DNA from: Propionibacterium sp.
GTDB lineage: Bacteria > Actinomycetota > Actinomycetes > Propionibacteriales > Propionibacteriaceae
Assembly (NCBI GenBank): GCA_022837595.1
Contig: JALHFX010000002.1
Coordinates: 22,937 to 86,936, forward strand
Length of the DNA: 64,000 nt
Direction of reading: 5' to 3'
Below, piece by piece: positions 8,198-16,018 of this stretch. Each line of letters opens with the position of its first letter. The first letter of the stretch is position 1. The notes under the pieces are model-generated. The model made no database searches, had not been told where the DNA came from, and saw nothing but the letters and a program-made list of their open reading frames with translations. Position numbers and translations under genes: made by a program.

Positions 8198-9502
8198 GTG
8201 CCTTCAGAGCTCGTAATCCTGTCGCTGGTGGTCGTCACCGCTTTACTTTTCGACTTCACCAACGGATTTCATGACACGGCCAACGCCATGGCCACGTCCA
8301 TCGCAACAAAAGCCTTCAAGCCGAAGACCGCTGTTACCTTGTCTGCGATCCTGAACCTCATCGGCGCTTTTCTGTCGGTTGAGGTCGCACTGACCGTCAC
8401 CAACTCTGTGGTGAACATCCAAGACGCCTCCGGCGCACCCCGCCCAGAACTCTTGCAAGACGGCGGTCAGGCATTGCTGCTGATCGTGCTCGCAGGCCTA
8501 GTGGGCGCCATTGTCTGGAATCTGCTTACCTGGCTACTCGGGTTACCGTCGAGTTCCTCTCATGCGCTCTTCGGTGGATTGGTCGGAGCAACCATGGCCG
8601 GTCTGGGCACCGCCGGCGTCAACTGGCTCGGTGACGGCACCAAGCCGGACGGGGTGGTCGGCAAGGTCGTGATACCCGCACTGATGTCACCGGCCATCGC
8701 TATCGTCGTGGCAGGCGTCGGCACGATGCTGGTACACAAGGTCACCAAACACGTCTTGGCCAAGTACCGCGATACCGGGTTCCGCTGGGGACAGATCGGC
8801 TCCGCATCGCTGGTCGCGCTGGCGCATGGTACGAACGACGCCCAGAAGACAATGGGCATCATCACGCTGGCCCTCATCGCTTCGGGCCAATGGACCGATC
8901 TGCATCAGGTGCCATTCTGGGTGAAACTCGCCTGTGCCCTGGCCATCGCCTTGGGCACTTATTCTGGCGGTTGGCGGATTATCCGCACGATGGGCAAAGG
9001 CCTGGTAGAGCTCACTCCACCTCAGGGCATGGCTGCGGAGTTTTCCACGGCCTCTGTCGTCCTGATCTCCAGTCACATGGGTTTCGCGTTGTCGACCACC
9101 CACGTCGCGACCGGGTCGATTCTCGGTTCGGGACTCGGCAAGAAGGGCGCGAAGGTCAATTGGCGAGTAGCCGGCAGGATGGTCGTGGCTTGGGGCATCA
9201 CGCTTCCGGCATCGGCACTGATGGGCGCGCTGATGTGGTTCATCGGGCATTCCGTCGGTGGTTTGTTCGGTGCCATGATCATCACGATGATCATGGTGGC
9301 TGTCTCGGCCTGGATGTACCGCCACTCGCTGCGCACCCGGATCGATAAGAACAACGTCAACGCGGATTGGTCGGACAACGGCAAGGGCGCCTCGTTGCAG
9401 CCCGCCGCCTCGATCCCCGATCCCACTCATCCGCGGGAGGGTTTCGCCGACCTAAAAGAACTTGAGCCACAGTCCGAACGAGAACTGGCGGAGGTGAGCT
9501 AG
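8198..9502 (+). CDS. pit: Low-affinity inorganic phosphate transporter (PiT family)
   Basis: 434 residues from the GTG at 8198. The signature GFHDTANAMATSIAT (about residue 22) and its C-terminal repeat HGTNDAQKTMGII are the duplicated PiT signature motifs with the essential Asn/Asp pairs. About ten membrane helices surround a hydrophilic loop. The open frame extends upstream to 8117, but that extension is non-hydrophobic and lacks family similarity, so the GTG is preferred. Imports metal-phosphate using the proton gradient. The stop abuts the start of a small membrane protein gene. Confidence 0.9.
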   Translation: MPSELVILSLVVVTALLFDFTNGFHDTANAMATSIATKAFKPKTAVTLSAILNLIGAFLSVEVALTVTNSVVNIQDASGAPRPELLQDGGQALLLIVLAGLVGAIVWNLLTWLLGLPSSSSHALFGGLVGATMAGLGTAGVNWLGDGTKPDGVVGKVVIPALMSPAIAIVVAGVGTMLVHKVTKHVLAKYRDTGFRWGQIGSASLVALAHGTNDAQKTMGIITLALIASGQWTDLHQVPFWVKLACALAIALGTYSGGWRIIRTMGKGLVELTPPQGMAAEFSTASVVLISSHMGFALSTTHVATGSILGSGLGKKGAKVNWRVAGRMVVAWGITLPASALMGALMWFIGHSVGGLFGAMIITMIMVAVSAWMYRHSLRTRIDKNNVNADWSDNGKGASLQPAASIPDPTHPREGFADLKELEPQSERELAEVS

Positions 9503-9796
9503 ATGATGCACGCTCTGATTCAACTCCTTGAAGGCGGCGGCGAGGTTCTGATCTTTTCGCTGATCCTTGGTGCCGGACTGCCGACACTCTTCGCAGCCGG
9601 GGTTTGGGCACTTTCATTCGGGGCGAAGGGTGTGGACGATGTGGCTGAGCATCGTCCTCATCTGATCGCGAAGATCTTCGCTGGGCTCTGCTTCGCCGGA
9701 GTGGTTCTGGCCATCCTCGGTGGTATTTTCATCATCGTCGGGCATGGTTTCGGCGTCACTTTGCAAGCTGGTTGGCCGTTGTTCGTCAGCAAGTAG
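9503..9796 (+). CDS. Small two-helix membrane protein encoded with the phosphate transporter
   Basis: 97 residues; its ATG follows the pit stop codon directly, with GAGGTGAG before it. Two hydrophobic helices (about 13-37 and 53-80) are joined by a short charged loop. No catalytic motif is seen. Similar small proteins sit downstream of pit genes in other actinobacteria (recollection), which suggests an accessory or stabilising role. Function unknown. Confidence 0.75.
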   Translation: MMHALIQLLEGGGEVLIFSLILGAGLPTLFAAGVWALSFGAKGVDDVAEHRPHLIAKIFAGLCFAGVVLAILGGIFIIVGHGFGVTLQAGWPLFVSK

Positions 9797-9817
9797 GCCC
9801 GATCACAGGCCATCTCG

Positions 9818-9847
9818 CGACCCGCTACCGACGTCGGTGGCGGGTCG
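9818..9847. terminator. Bidirectional hairpin between pit operon and panE-like gene
   Basis: Inverted repeat with 14-bp arms (CGACCCGCTACCGA / TCGGTGGCGGGTCG, one G-T pair) and a 2-bp centre, placed between two convergent genes. No strong T-run follows on the plus strand. Confidence 0.6.
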
Positions 9848-9857
9848 TCGGGCGAAA

Positions 9858-10778
9858 TTAGGCAACACCCCAGAGTTGATGTTTGGCCAAGAAGGCCTGC
9901 AACAAGACCCGGTTGACCGGGGTTTCGATGCCGTGTCTTTGCCCACGCTCCACGACAGCGCCGGCGAACTGATTGACCTCGGTGCGGCGATGTGCCAACG
10001 CATCTTGCGCCATCGACGTGTAGCTCTGGGGGCCGAGGCTGCCGATGATGCCGATCATCTGGTCAATATCAGCTGGCACGAGGTTCACCCCGCACGCCTG
10101 CGCAACCGCGATGACCTCCTGTTGCGCCGCCACCATCAGATCGCGTGCCGGTCCGCCAGATTGGAAGAGCCCATAGGGTGCTTCCAACAAAGCGGAAACC
10201 TGGTTGATGCCAACGTTGAGAAGCAGCTTGCGCCACAGCATTCGAGGCGCATCGGAGCTGATCACATGTGGAATCGCGAACTCGGTGAGTAAGGCGTCCA
10301 ACCGGCACAACTCTGCACTGCGCCGCCCCGGTACCGCGTCCCCGAACTCGATGCGCCCCAACTTCGTGAACTGCACTCTGTCACCATCACGCACAGCGTC
10401 AATACCGATACAGACCGCCAGCGGCACATAGGCCTGCGGATAGGCCAGCACCAATTCCTCCTCACTGGTAATACCGTTGAGCAGACTGCAGATAATCGTT
10501 CGCTCACCGATATGACCGCGAAGCTGCTCGATCGCCTCGGCGAGATCGTGGTGTTTGACTGCGACGATCACCAAATCGGCTGGTTCGCTGCTTTGTCCGG
10601 GCTCCACAACCTCAAAATCGAAGCGGCGTTGGTTCACGGTCACGCCATCAGCGCGCAGTCGCTGCGCCCGCTCCCCCGCCGCAATAACGCGAACCTGGGT
10701 TTGCGGGGCTGCCTCGACGATCTGCGCGGCATAGGATGCCCCGATTGCGCCGAGCCCGATGATGCTGACACTGGTCAC
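9858..10778 (-). CDS. 2-Dehydropantoate 2-reductase (ApbA/PanE family)
   Basis: 306 residues, GTG start with AAGGAGG seven bases upstream. N-terminal NADP-binding Rossmann motif GLGAIGASYAAQI (about 8-20), the mid-domain VAVKHHDLAEAI, and the LLNGI motif (about residue 98) of ketopantoate reductases. The helical C-terminal domain contains the family Lys (MLWRKLLLNVGIN) and a downstream Asn. Expected to reduce ketopantoate to pantoate in coenzyme A biosynthesis. Paralogues with other 2-keto acid substrates exist, so the symbol is withheld. Confidence 0.82.
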   Translation of the reverse strand: MTSVSIIGLGAIGASYAAQIVEAAPQTQVRVIAAGERAQRLRADGVTVNQRRFDFEVVEPGQSSEPADLVIVAVKHHDLAEAIEQLRGHIGERTIICSLLNGITSEEELVLAYPQAYVPLAVCIGIDAVRDGDRVQFTKLGRIEFGDAVPGRRSAELCRLDALLTEFAIPHVISSDAPRMLWRKLLLNVGINQVSALLEAPYGLFQSGGPARDLMVAAQQEVIAVAQACGVNLVPADIDQMIGIIGSLGPQSYTSMAQDALAHRRTEVNQFAGAVVERGQRHGIETPVNRVLLQAFLAKHQLWGVA

Positions 10779-10945
10779 GCTAGGTCCTCCTTAGGGTTGA
10801 TCTGCTCACGTTACCGCCCGCGCTAACACCCCTTGGATCATTGGTGCTCGACGATGGGAGCCGATTTCTCTGCCAGGGGGTGGGGCTTGCCTGGAACTTA
10901 CGGAGTAAGCTTGTTCTTCCGGGCTTTTTCTGAGGATGGATCCAC

Positions 10946-13207
10946 TTGACAGAAGAACACTCCCCTAACGCGAGCGAGATCCTTGCCCATGAGATCGCAA
11001 TCGAGCAAGCTCATGTGGACACGGTCTATCGCCACCTTGCGTCGGCCACTGAGGCCGCTCGCAATATACAGGCTGAGAGTCGCGCCAAATTCTTGACTGA
11101 CCGCGCCGATTGGATGCGAGAAGAGGACGGCACCGCTCTGTTCGAACGCGACGCATTTGCCTACCAGGCAGCCAAGAGGTTGGCGATCTTGGATGCCGAG
11201 CACGAAGGCCTGGTCTTCGGACGCCTCGACTTCAGTACCGACGAGGAAAAGCGTTATATCGGACGCATCGGCGTACGTGACGACGACTACGAGCCGCTGG
11301 TGCTCGACTGGCGTGCGCCGGCTGCCGAGGCCTTCTATCGCGCAACTGCCGCCGACCCGATGGGCGTCTCCCGCCGACGGGTTCTGCGCTGCCGCGATGA
11401 CCAGGTCATCGGTATCGAGGATGATCTCCTGGACGAGCACGGCAGCTCCGATCTGGTCGTCATTGGTGAAGGAGCCCTGCTCGCGGCGTTACAACGTGCC
11501 CGCGGGCCACGGATGCGAGACATCGTCGCCACCATCCAAGCTGAACAAGATATGGCGATCCGTGCCCCCCAGCAGGGCGTCACTGTGATCTCGGGAGGCC
11601 CCGGCACCGGCAAGACCGTCGTCGCATTGCACCGGGCTGCGTTCCTGCTTTACACCTACCGCAAACGCATGGAGGCCGGCGGGGTGCTCGTCGTCGGACC
11701 GACCGATTTGTTCATGAGCTATATCGAACGCGTGCTGCCAGGTCTGGGCGAAGACTCGGTGACCCTCAAATCGGTCGGCGATCTGGCCACCGACGTACTG
11801 GGATACGGCAGCCAACGGGTCGACGACGCCGAGGCGACCATGCTCAAAGGCAGCTTGCGGATGCTTCCGGTGCTGCGTCGCGCCGTGGACGAGCCGATGA
11901 CTCCGGAGAAAATCCGGCTGCGAGTCAGCGTCAAGGGCGAAATCCTCACCCTCGAGGCGTCCGATCTGAACACGATCCGACGCGAAGTATTGTCATCTCA
12001 CAAGGCGAACCGGGCACGTCGGGCCGCAGAGAAGGCACTTACCGACGCTTTGTGGAAGAAACTCCCCGGCGATATCGCCGCGCTACTCGATCTGTCCCGC
12101 GAACTGTTCGACGACATCGTCACGTCGCAAGCCAGCTATGCGATGTTCGTGAACGCTTGGTGGCCGACTCTGACCCCGGAGATGGTGCTGACCCGGCTGG
12201 CCGACCCCTCGCTGCTGCGCAAGTTCGCCCACGGTGTCTTGGATGCCGATGAACGCCACATACTCGCCGACAGCCTGGAACACGCGCGCGGCTTCGTGCC
12301 CGAACCTGAGCAGCGCCATCCGCACTGGTCGGTCAGCGATATCGCGTTACTCGACGAGTTGGCCGCGATGATCGGTCCGCCACCGATCGAGACCGAGGCC
12401 GACCCGACCATCGTCTTGGCGGACGGCAGTGAAGTTTCCGAACTGGTCACGTTGGCCGACAGGCTAACCACCGGCCGCGAACTGGACCCGGACGACGACG
12501 GAGCGGTCACCCACGCCCATGTGCTGGTCGACGAGGCACAGGACATCACGCCCATGCAGTGGCGGATGCTGCGCAGGCGCGGCCCGCAGGCATCTTGGAC
12601 CCTGGTCGGCGATCCCGCGCAAAGTTCATACCCCGATGATGCCGAGACCCGCCGAGCGATGCGCAATCTGATCGGACGTGGGCCCTCGCGGACCTTCCGG
12701 CTGTCAACCAACTACCGGTCGCCCGCCGAGATCATGGATCTGGCAGGGCAAGTGATCACCACCTTCTATCCGGACGCCGATGTGCCCACCTCAGTGCGCC
12801 AAACCGGCGTCCAACCGCTCCTGCTGACTGCCCCCGCACGTGGCTTCAGTGACGATTTGGCACGCATCATCGCTCAGTTAGCAGGCGAGCTCGAGGGATC
12901 GATCGCTGTGATCTGCGCTGCCGGACGCGTGGGATCATTGCGCGACACCATAAACGCCATGCCGCTCGATCCGGATATCCGCGCCCGGTTGAGCGTGATG
13001 ACCGTGCTTCAGGTCAAAGGGCTGGAGTTCGACGCGGCAATCGTGATCGCTCCCGACGAGATCGTCGAGCAGACTCCCGGCGGGGTCCGGGTGCTCTATG
13101 TTGCGCTGACTCGTCCGACGCAGCGTTTGGTGACCCTCGACCTCACTGATGGTCGTCCCGGAGCTTGGCGAGAATCTCTCGCGTTGCCCGTGACCGATTC
13201 TGCGTGA
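10946..13207 (+). CDS. helD: HelD-type superfamily 1 ATPase acting on RNA polymerase
   Basis: 753 residues from a TTG with GAGGA nine bases upstream. The N-terminal coiled-coil arm (about 1-70) and the segment DWRAPAAEAFYRA match actinobacterial (class II) HelD. Walker A GGPGTGKT lies near residue 217; LVDEAQD (motif II) near 526; STNYRSPAEIMDL and a late LYVALTRP motif complete the helicase core. HelD clears stalled or DNA-bound RNA polymerase and in some actinobacteria gives rifamycin tolerance. The last 65 bp overlap the 3' end of the convergent metF gene. Confidence 0.9.
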   Translation: MTEEHSPNASEILAHEIAIEQAHVDTVYRHLASATEAARNIQAESRAKFLTDRADWMREEDGTALFERDAFAYQAAKRLAILDAEHEGLVFGRLDFSTDEEKRYIGRIGVRDDDYEPLVLDWRAPAAEAFYRATAADPMGVSRRRVLRCRDDQVIGIEDDLLDEHGSSDLVVIGEGALLAALQRARGPRMRDIVATIQAEQDMAIRAPQQGVTVISGGPGTGKTVVALHRAAFLLYTYRKRMEAGGVLVVGPTDLFMSYIERVLPGLGEDSVTLKSVGDLATDVLGYGSQRVDDAEATMLKGSLRMLPVLRRAVDEPMTPEKIRLRVSVKGEILTLEASDLNTIRREVLSSHKANRARRAAEKALTDALWKKLPGDIAALLDLSRELFDDIVTSQASYAMFVNAWWPTLTPEMVLTRLADPSLLRKFAHGVLDADERHILADSLEHARGFVPEPEQRHPHWSVSDIALLDELAAMIGPPPIETEADPTIVLADGSEVSELVTLADRLTTGRELDPDDDGAVTHAHVLVDEAQDITPMQWRMLRRRGPQASWTLVGDPAQSSYPDDAETRRAMRNLIGRGPSRTFRLSTNYRSPAEIMDLAGQVITTFYPDADVPTSVRQTGVQPLLLTAPARGFSDDLARIIAQLAGELEGSIAVICAAGRVGSLRDTINAMPLDPDIRARLSVMTVLQVKGLEFDAAIVIAPDEIVEQTPGGVRVLYVALTRPTQRLVTLDLTDGRPGAWRESLALPVTDSA

Positions 13208-14030
13208 AGAAGTGCAGACCGGGCGCCCGCCCGGCCAGCAATCTGTCGCACAACTCGGCTGCCAGTTCGACCCCGGTGATGCGCACTTGTTCGGGATCGT
13301 CGGCCACGCTCAGCAGCCGCTCGGCGACCTTGGCGGGGATATCCGCGCCCGACATCTCTACGAATCGTCCGAGCTGTTTGACGCTGGTGACCGGCATGAT
13401 GCCGGGAACGATCGGTATCGTGCAGCCCGCGCTGCGCGCTCTGCCGACCAACTCGAAATAGTGGCCGAGATCGAAGAACAGCTGGGTCACCGCGAATGAT
13501 GCCCCGGCCTGTTGTTTACCGAGCAGAATCTGGGCGTCCAGTTCGGGCGTCGAGGTGGCGTGACCATCGGGAAAGGCCGCCACACCGATGCTGAAATCAC
13601 CACGTGAGGCGACCAACTCGACTAGTTCGGTGGCGGTCTGGAGTCCGCCTGGATACGGTTCCCAGGCAACTGAAGCGCCCCCCGGCATGTCTCCCCGGAT
13701 GGCCAGAATGTTGGTCACTCCCGCATCTGCATAGGCGTCGATCACTGCCTTCAGCTCATTGATCGTCTGCCCGGTACATGTGAGATGACCCATCACTGTC
13801 AGTTCGGTACTGGCCAGGATCGCCATCGTCGCATCCAACGTGCGTTGACGGCTTGAGCCGTTCGCACCATAGGTCACCGAAACCCAATCGGGCTCGAGCG
13901 GTTCCAACTCGGCGATCGTGCGTGTCAGCAACTGCTGCCCAGCCTCATTCTTCGGGGGGAAGAACTCGAAGCTGAAGGTCGGGCCAGAGGCGTGGGCGAG
14001 TAGATCGCCGATAGATACTCGAGGGGACAT
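13143..14030 (-). CDS. metF: Methylenetetrahydrofolate reductase (NAD(P)H)
   Basis: 295 residues from the ATG at 14030. SFEFFPPKNE near residue 18 holds the catalytic Glu of MTHFR; DWVSVTYGA, HLTCTG, NILAIRGDMP and the FAD-site segment DFSIGVAAFPDGH follow in family order. It makes 5-methyl-THF for methionine synthesis. The open frame continues 30 residues upstream, but those residues do not look like the family and a TACAAT hexamer lies 7 nt before this ATG, pointing to a leaderless start. Divergent from the prenyl synthase gene. Confidence 0.92.
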   Translation of the reverse strand: MSPRVSIGDLLAHASGPTFSFEFFPPKNEAGQQLLTRTIAELEPLEPDWVSVTYGANGSSRQRTLDATMAILASTELTVMGHLTCTGQTINELKAVIDAYADAGVTNILAIRGDMPGGASVAWEPYPGGLQTATELVELVASRGDFSIGVAAFPDGHATSTPELDAQILLGKQQAGASFAVTQLFFDLGHYFELVGRARSAGCTIPIVPGIMPVTSVKQLGRFVEMSGADIPAKVAERLLSVADDPEQVRITGVELAAELCDRLLAGRAPGLHFFTQNRSRATREILAKLRDDHQ

Positions 14031-14037
14031 GCCAGCG

Positions 14038-14043
14038 ATTGTA
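14038..14043 (-). promoter_or_regulatory. Leaderless promoter -10 of metF
   Basis: TACAAT (minus strand) ends 7 nt before the ATG at 14030, which puts the expected transcription start on the A of the start codon. No Shine-Dalgarno precedes the ATG. Confidence 0.5.
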
Positions 14044-14105
14044 GTAACGAAGGTCCGGCCGACCCGCCCGTCCGAACAGTCGGATGCCCATTCGAGTTCA
14101 AACGC

Positions 14106-14111
14106 TACTCT
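14106..14111 (+). promoter_or_regulatory. Leaderless promoter -10 of the prenyl synthase gene
   Basis: TACTCT ends 7 nt before the ATG at 14119; no Shine-Dalgarno is present in the 7-nt gap. Confidence 0.45.
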
Positions 14112-14118
14112 GAGCAGC

Positions 14119-15210
14119 ATGCGCCTTGATCCCTGTCATCCCACATCGGATAGTTTCCGCTCCGGCGTCACGGCTCAGCTCGCGGATTTTCTGAAGCACA
14201 AGGGTGAGATGCTGGCCGAGGTCTCTCCTTCGCTGACAGAACTCACCAAGGCCGCCAGCGATTTCACCGCAGACGGCAAGCGTCTACGTCCGGCCTTCGC
14301 CTACTGGGGCTACGTGGCTGCCGCCGGCCAGGACGCCATGCCGGCCGCTATCTGGCCGATGATCAGTGCATTCGAGCTGTTGCACGCTGGAGTGTTGATA
14401 CACGACGATGTTTTGGACGCCGCCGAGTTGCGCCGGGGACTACCCACAATGCATCGCCGATTCGAAGCCTGGCACCGGATACAGGGCGGTAGCGGGGACT
14501 CCACCGAGTTCGGCCGGGCGATGGCGGTGGTGCTGGGCGACGAATTACTGGTTTGGTCCGACGAGCTGGCCAGTAGTGCTGGGCTGGAAAGCGAGAGTTG
14601 GCGTCGAGCCCGCAGGTTCTGGCATCTGATGCGCACCGAAGTGAACAGCGGGCAGGTGCTCGACCTTTGGGCGCAGTATCAGGTCGGTTCCGAGGAGGCC
14701 ACCAGCGCAAAGCAGATCGCCGAGAAGGTTCTCGAGGAGAAGACCTCTCGCTATACGGTGCAGCGCCCAGTGCAGTTCGGAGCCGCTGCCGGCGGCGCCG
14801 ACGAGATCGTCCTTGAGACGCTGGGACGCTATGGACTGGCACTGGGCCGGGCCTTCCAGCTCCGCGACGACCTGTTGGGAGTCTTCGCCCCTCAGGAGCA
14901 GACCGGAAAGCCCGAGGCCGGTGATCTGGTGGAGGGCAAGCGCACGGTGCTGCTGGCTTTGGCTTTGGCCGGGCTCGATGGACAGGACCGAAAACACCTG
15001 AACGCTCTGGTGGGTCATGCCCTGGACGACATACAGGTGGCCCGGGCGCGTGAGCTCATCACCGCATCCGGGGCGGTCGCCAAAGTCGAAGACCTCATCG
15101 AAGCTGACTACGCGATAGCCCTGGATGTACTCCACGAGTGCGAATTGACTGCACCCGGACGAATCGCCCTGATCGCATTGGCGCGCCAATGCGTGCAACG
15201 CTCCTTCTAG
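14119..15210 (+). CDS. idsA: Polyprenyl (geranylgeranyl-type) diphosphate synthase
   Basis: 363 residues. The first Asp-rich motif is DDVLD (96-100), preceded by HAGVLIHDD. The second region reads FQLRDDLLGVF (about 245-255) then TGKPEAGDLVEGKRT, the DDLLG form common in actinobacterial GGPP synthases. It condenses isopentenyl diphosphate with an allylic substrate, feeding menaquinone side chains, carotenoids or polyprenol. The ATG at 14119 is preferred over an upstream extension that runs antisense through metF. It sits next to an MTHFR gene, as idsA2 does in mycobacteria. Product chain length cannot be read from sequence alone. Confidence 0.88.
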   Translation: MRLDPCHPTSDSFRSGVTAQLADFLKHKGEMLAEVSPSLTELTKAASDFTADGKRLRPAFAYWGYVAAAGQDAMPAAIWPMISAFELLHAGVLIHDDVLDAAELRRGLPTMHRRFEAWHRIQGGSGDSTEFGRAMAVVLGDELLVWSDELASSAGLESESWRRARRFWHLMRTEVNSGQVLDLWAQYQVGSEEATSAKQIAEKVLEEKTSRYTVQRPVQFGAAAGGADEIVLETLGRYGLALGRAFQLRDDLLGVFAPQEQTGKPEAGDLVEGKRTVLLALALAGLDGQDRKHLNALVGHALDDIQVARARELITASGAVAKVEDLIEADYAIALDVLHECELTAPGRIALIALARQCVQRSF

Positions 15211-15860
15211 GCGCGCGGTGGAGCACCCCACTGGGGTCGATCGGATCCCAATGCGACCGATTCCATCTCATCGCGCCATGAGGCGGCGAGCAACTCGCGG
15301 TATTGCGGCAGATCCTCTCCGCTGGGGAAATCGAAGGCCAGCCGTCGGGCACCTGCCTGCACTGCGGAGCGTCCGGCTCTGATCGAGTTCACCATCGCGA
15401 ACCAAGGCTTGGAACTCGGCTCTGCCGGGGGCAGCAGACCGGCTGCGACCCGGACCAAGCTGGGCGAAACCACTATGGCGTCAACCTGGGCATCGGCGAC
15501 CGCCTGGCGCAGCGCGGCGGGATCATCGGCGAAGACAGCGGCCAGACCATAGTGGTGGCCACGCAACGGTCGGACGCCGTCGGTCGAGATCACCAAGTCG
15601 GCGCTGCTTCTTGCGACGGTTTGGGCATCGGCACGAACGCCGAGAACAGCCCGCCCGTCCATCGCCTGCAGACCCGCCCGGTAGCCGAGTAGCAAATCAT
15701 CTCCGATTGCATCGGGTTGCCAAAGGACGATGAGGTCGGCATGCTGGCGGCAGAACCGGTCTACCAGACGCGCCAGTGTCGTCGGATCAGTCTGTAATCC
15801 GGTAAAAACCAGCGTTTGGGCCAGGCCAAGTCGCGTTCTCAACCCCATCCGCGCAATCAC
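15207..15860 (-). CDS. TIM-barrel protein resembling thiamine-phosphate synthase (ThiE/TenI fold)
   Basis: 217 residues, GTG start (an ATG at 15848 is the alternative). The alternating pattern ADLIVLWQPDAIGDD, GRAVLGVRADAQ, ADLVISTDG, DAIVVSPSLV and MVNSIRAG looks like a ThiE/TenI barrel, but the clear ThiE phosphate- and pyrimidine-binding motifs are not evident. A degenerate or divergent member is likely. Its TAG and the TAG of the convergent prenyl synthase share the four bases CTAG at 15207-15210. Function uncertain. Confidence 0.55.
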   Translation of the reverse strand: MIARMGLRTRLGLAQTLVFTGLQTDPTTLARLVDRFCRQHADLIVLWQPDAIGDDLLLGYRAGLQAMDGRAVLGVRADAQTVARSSADLVISTDGVRPLRGHHYGLAAVFADDPAALRQAVADAQVDAIVVSPSLVRVAAGLLPPAEPSSKPWFAMVNSIRAGRSAVQAGARRLAFDFPSGEDLPQYRELLAASWRDEMESVALGSDRPQWGAPPRA

Positions 15861-15866
15861 GCCACC

Positions 15867-15872
15867 ACCCTA
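15867..15872 (-). promoter_or_regulatory. Leaderless promoter -10 of the ThiE-like gene
   Basis: TAGGGT (minus strand) ends 6 nt before the GTG at 15860. Confidence 0.35.
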
Positions 15873-16018
15873 ACCGCATGCGGCTCAGCCGATGCGCGTC
15901 CCGACACACCCCGACAGATGGGGCTCACTGCGCGGGCCCTATCGAGGTGGCCACATACACTGAAGAAGGTCCGCTGTGCGGGCTGCGTTGATTTCCCCGA
16001 CCAACAGATGGAGCGACT

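Noticed and set aside
13918..14118. N-terminal extension of the prenyl synthase
   Set aside because: It runs antisense through the start of metF, has no family similarity, and a better ATG with a leaderless promoter exists at 14119.
14545..15231. 228-residue open frame antisense to the prenyl synthase gene
   Set aside because: Shadow of a conserved coding region; no motifs.
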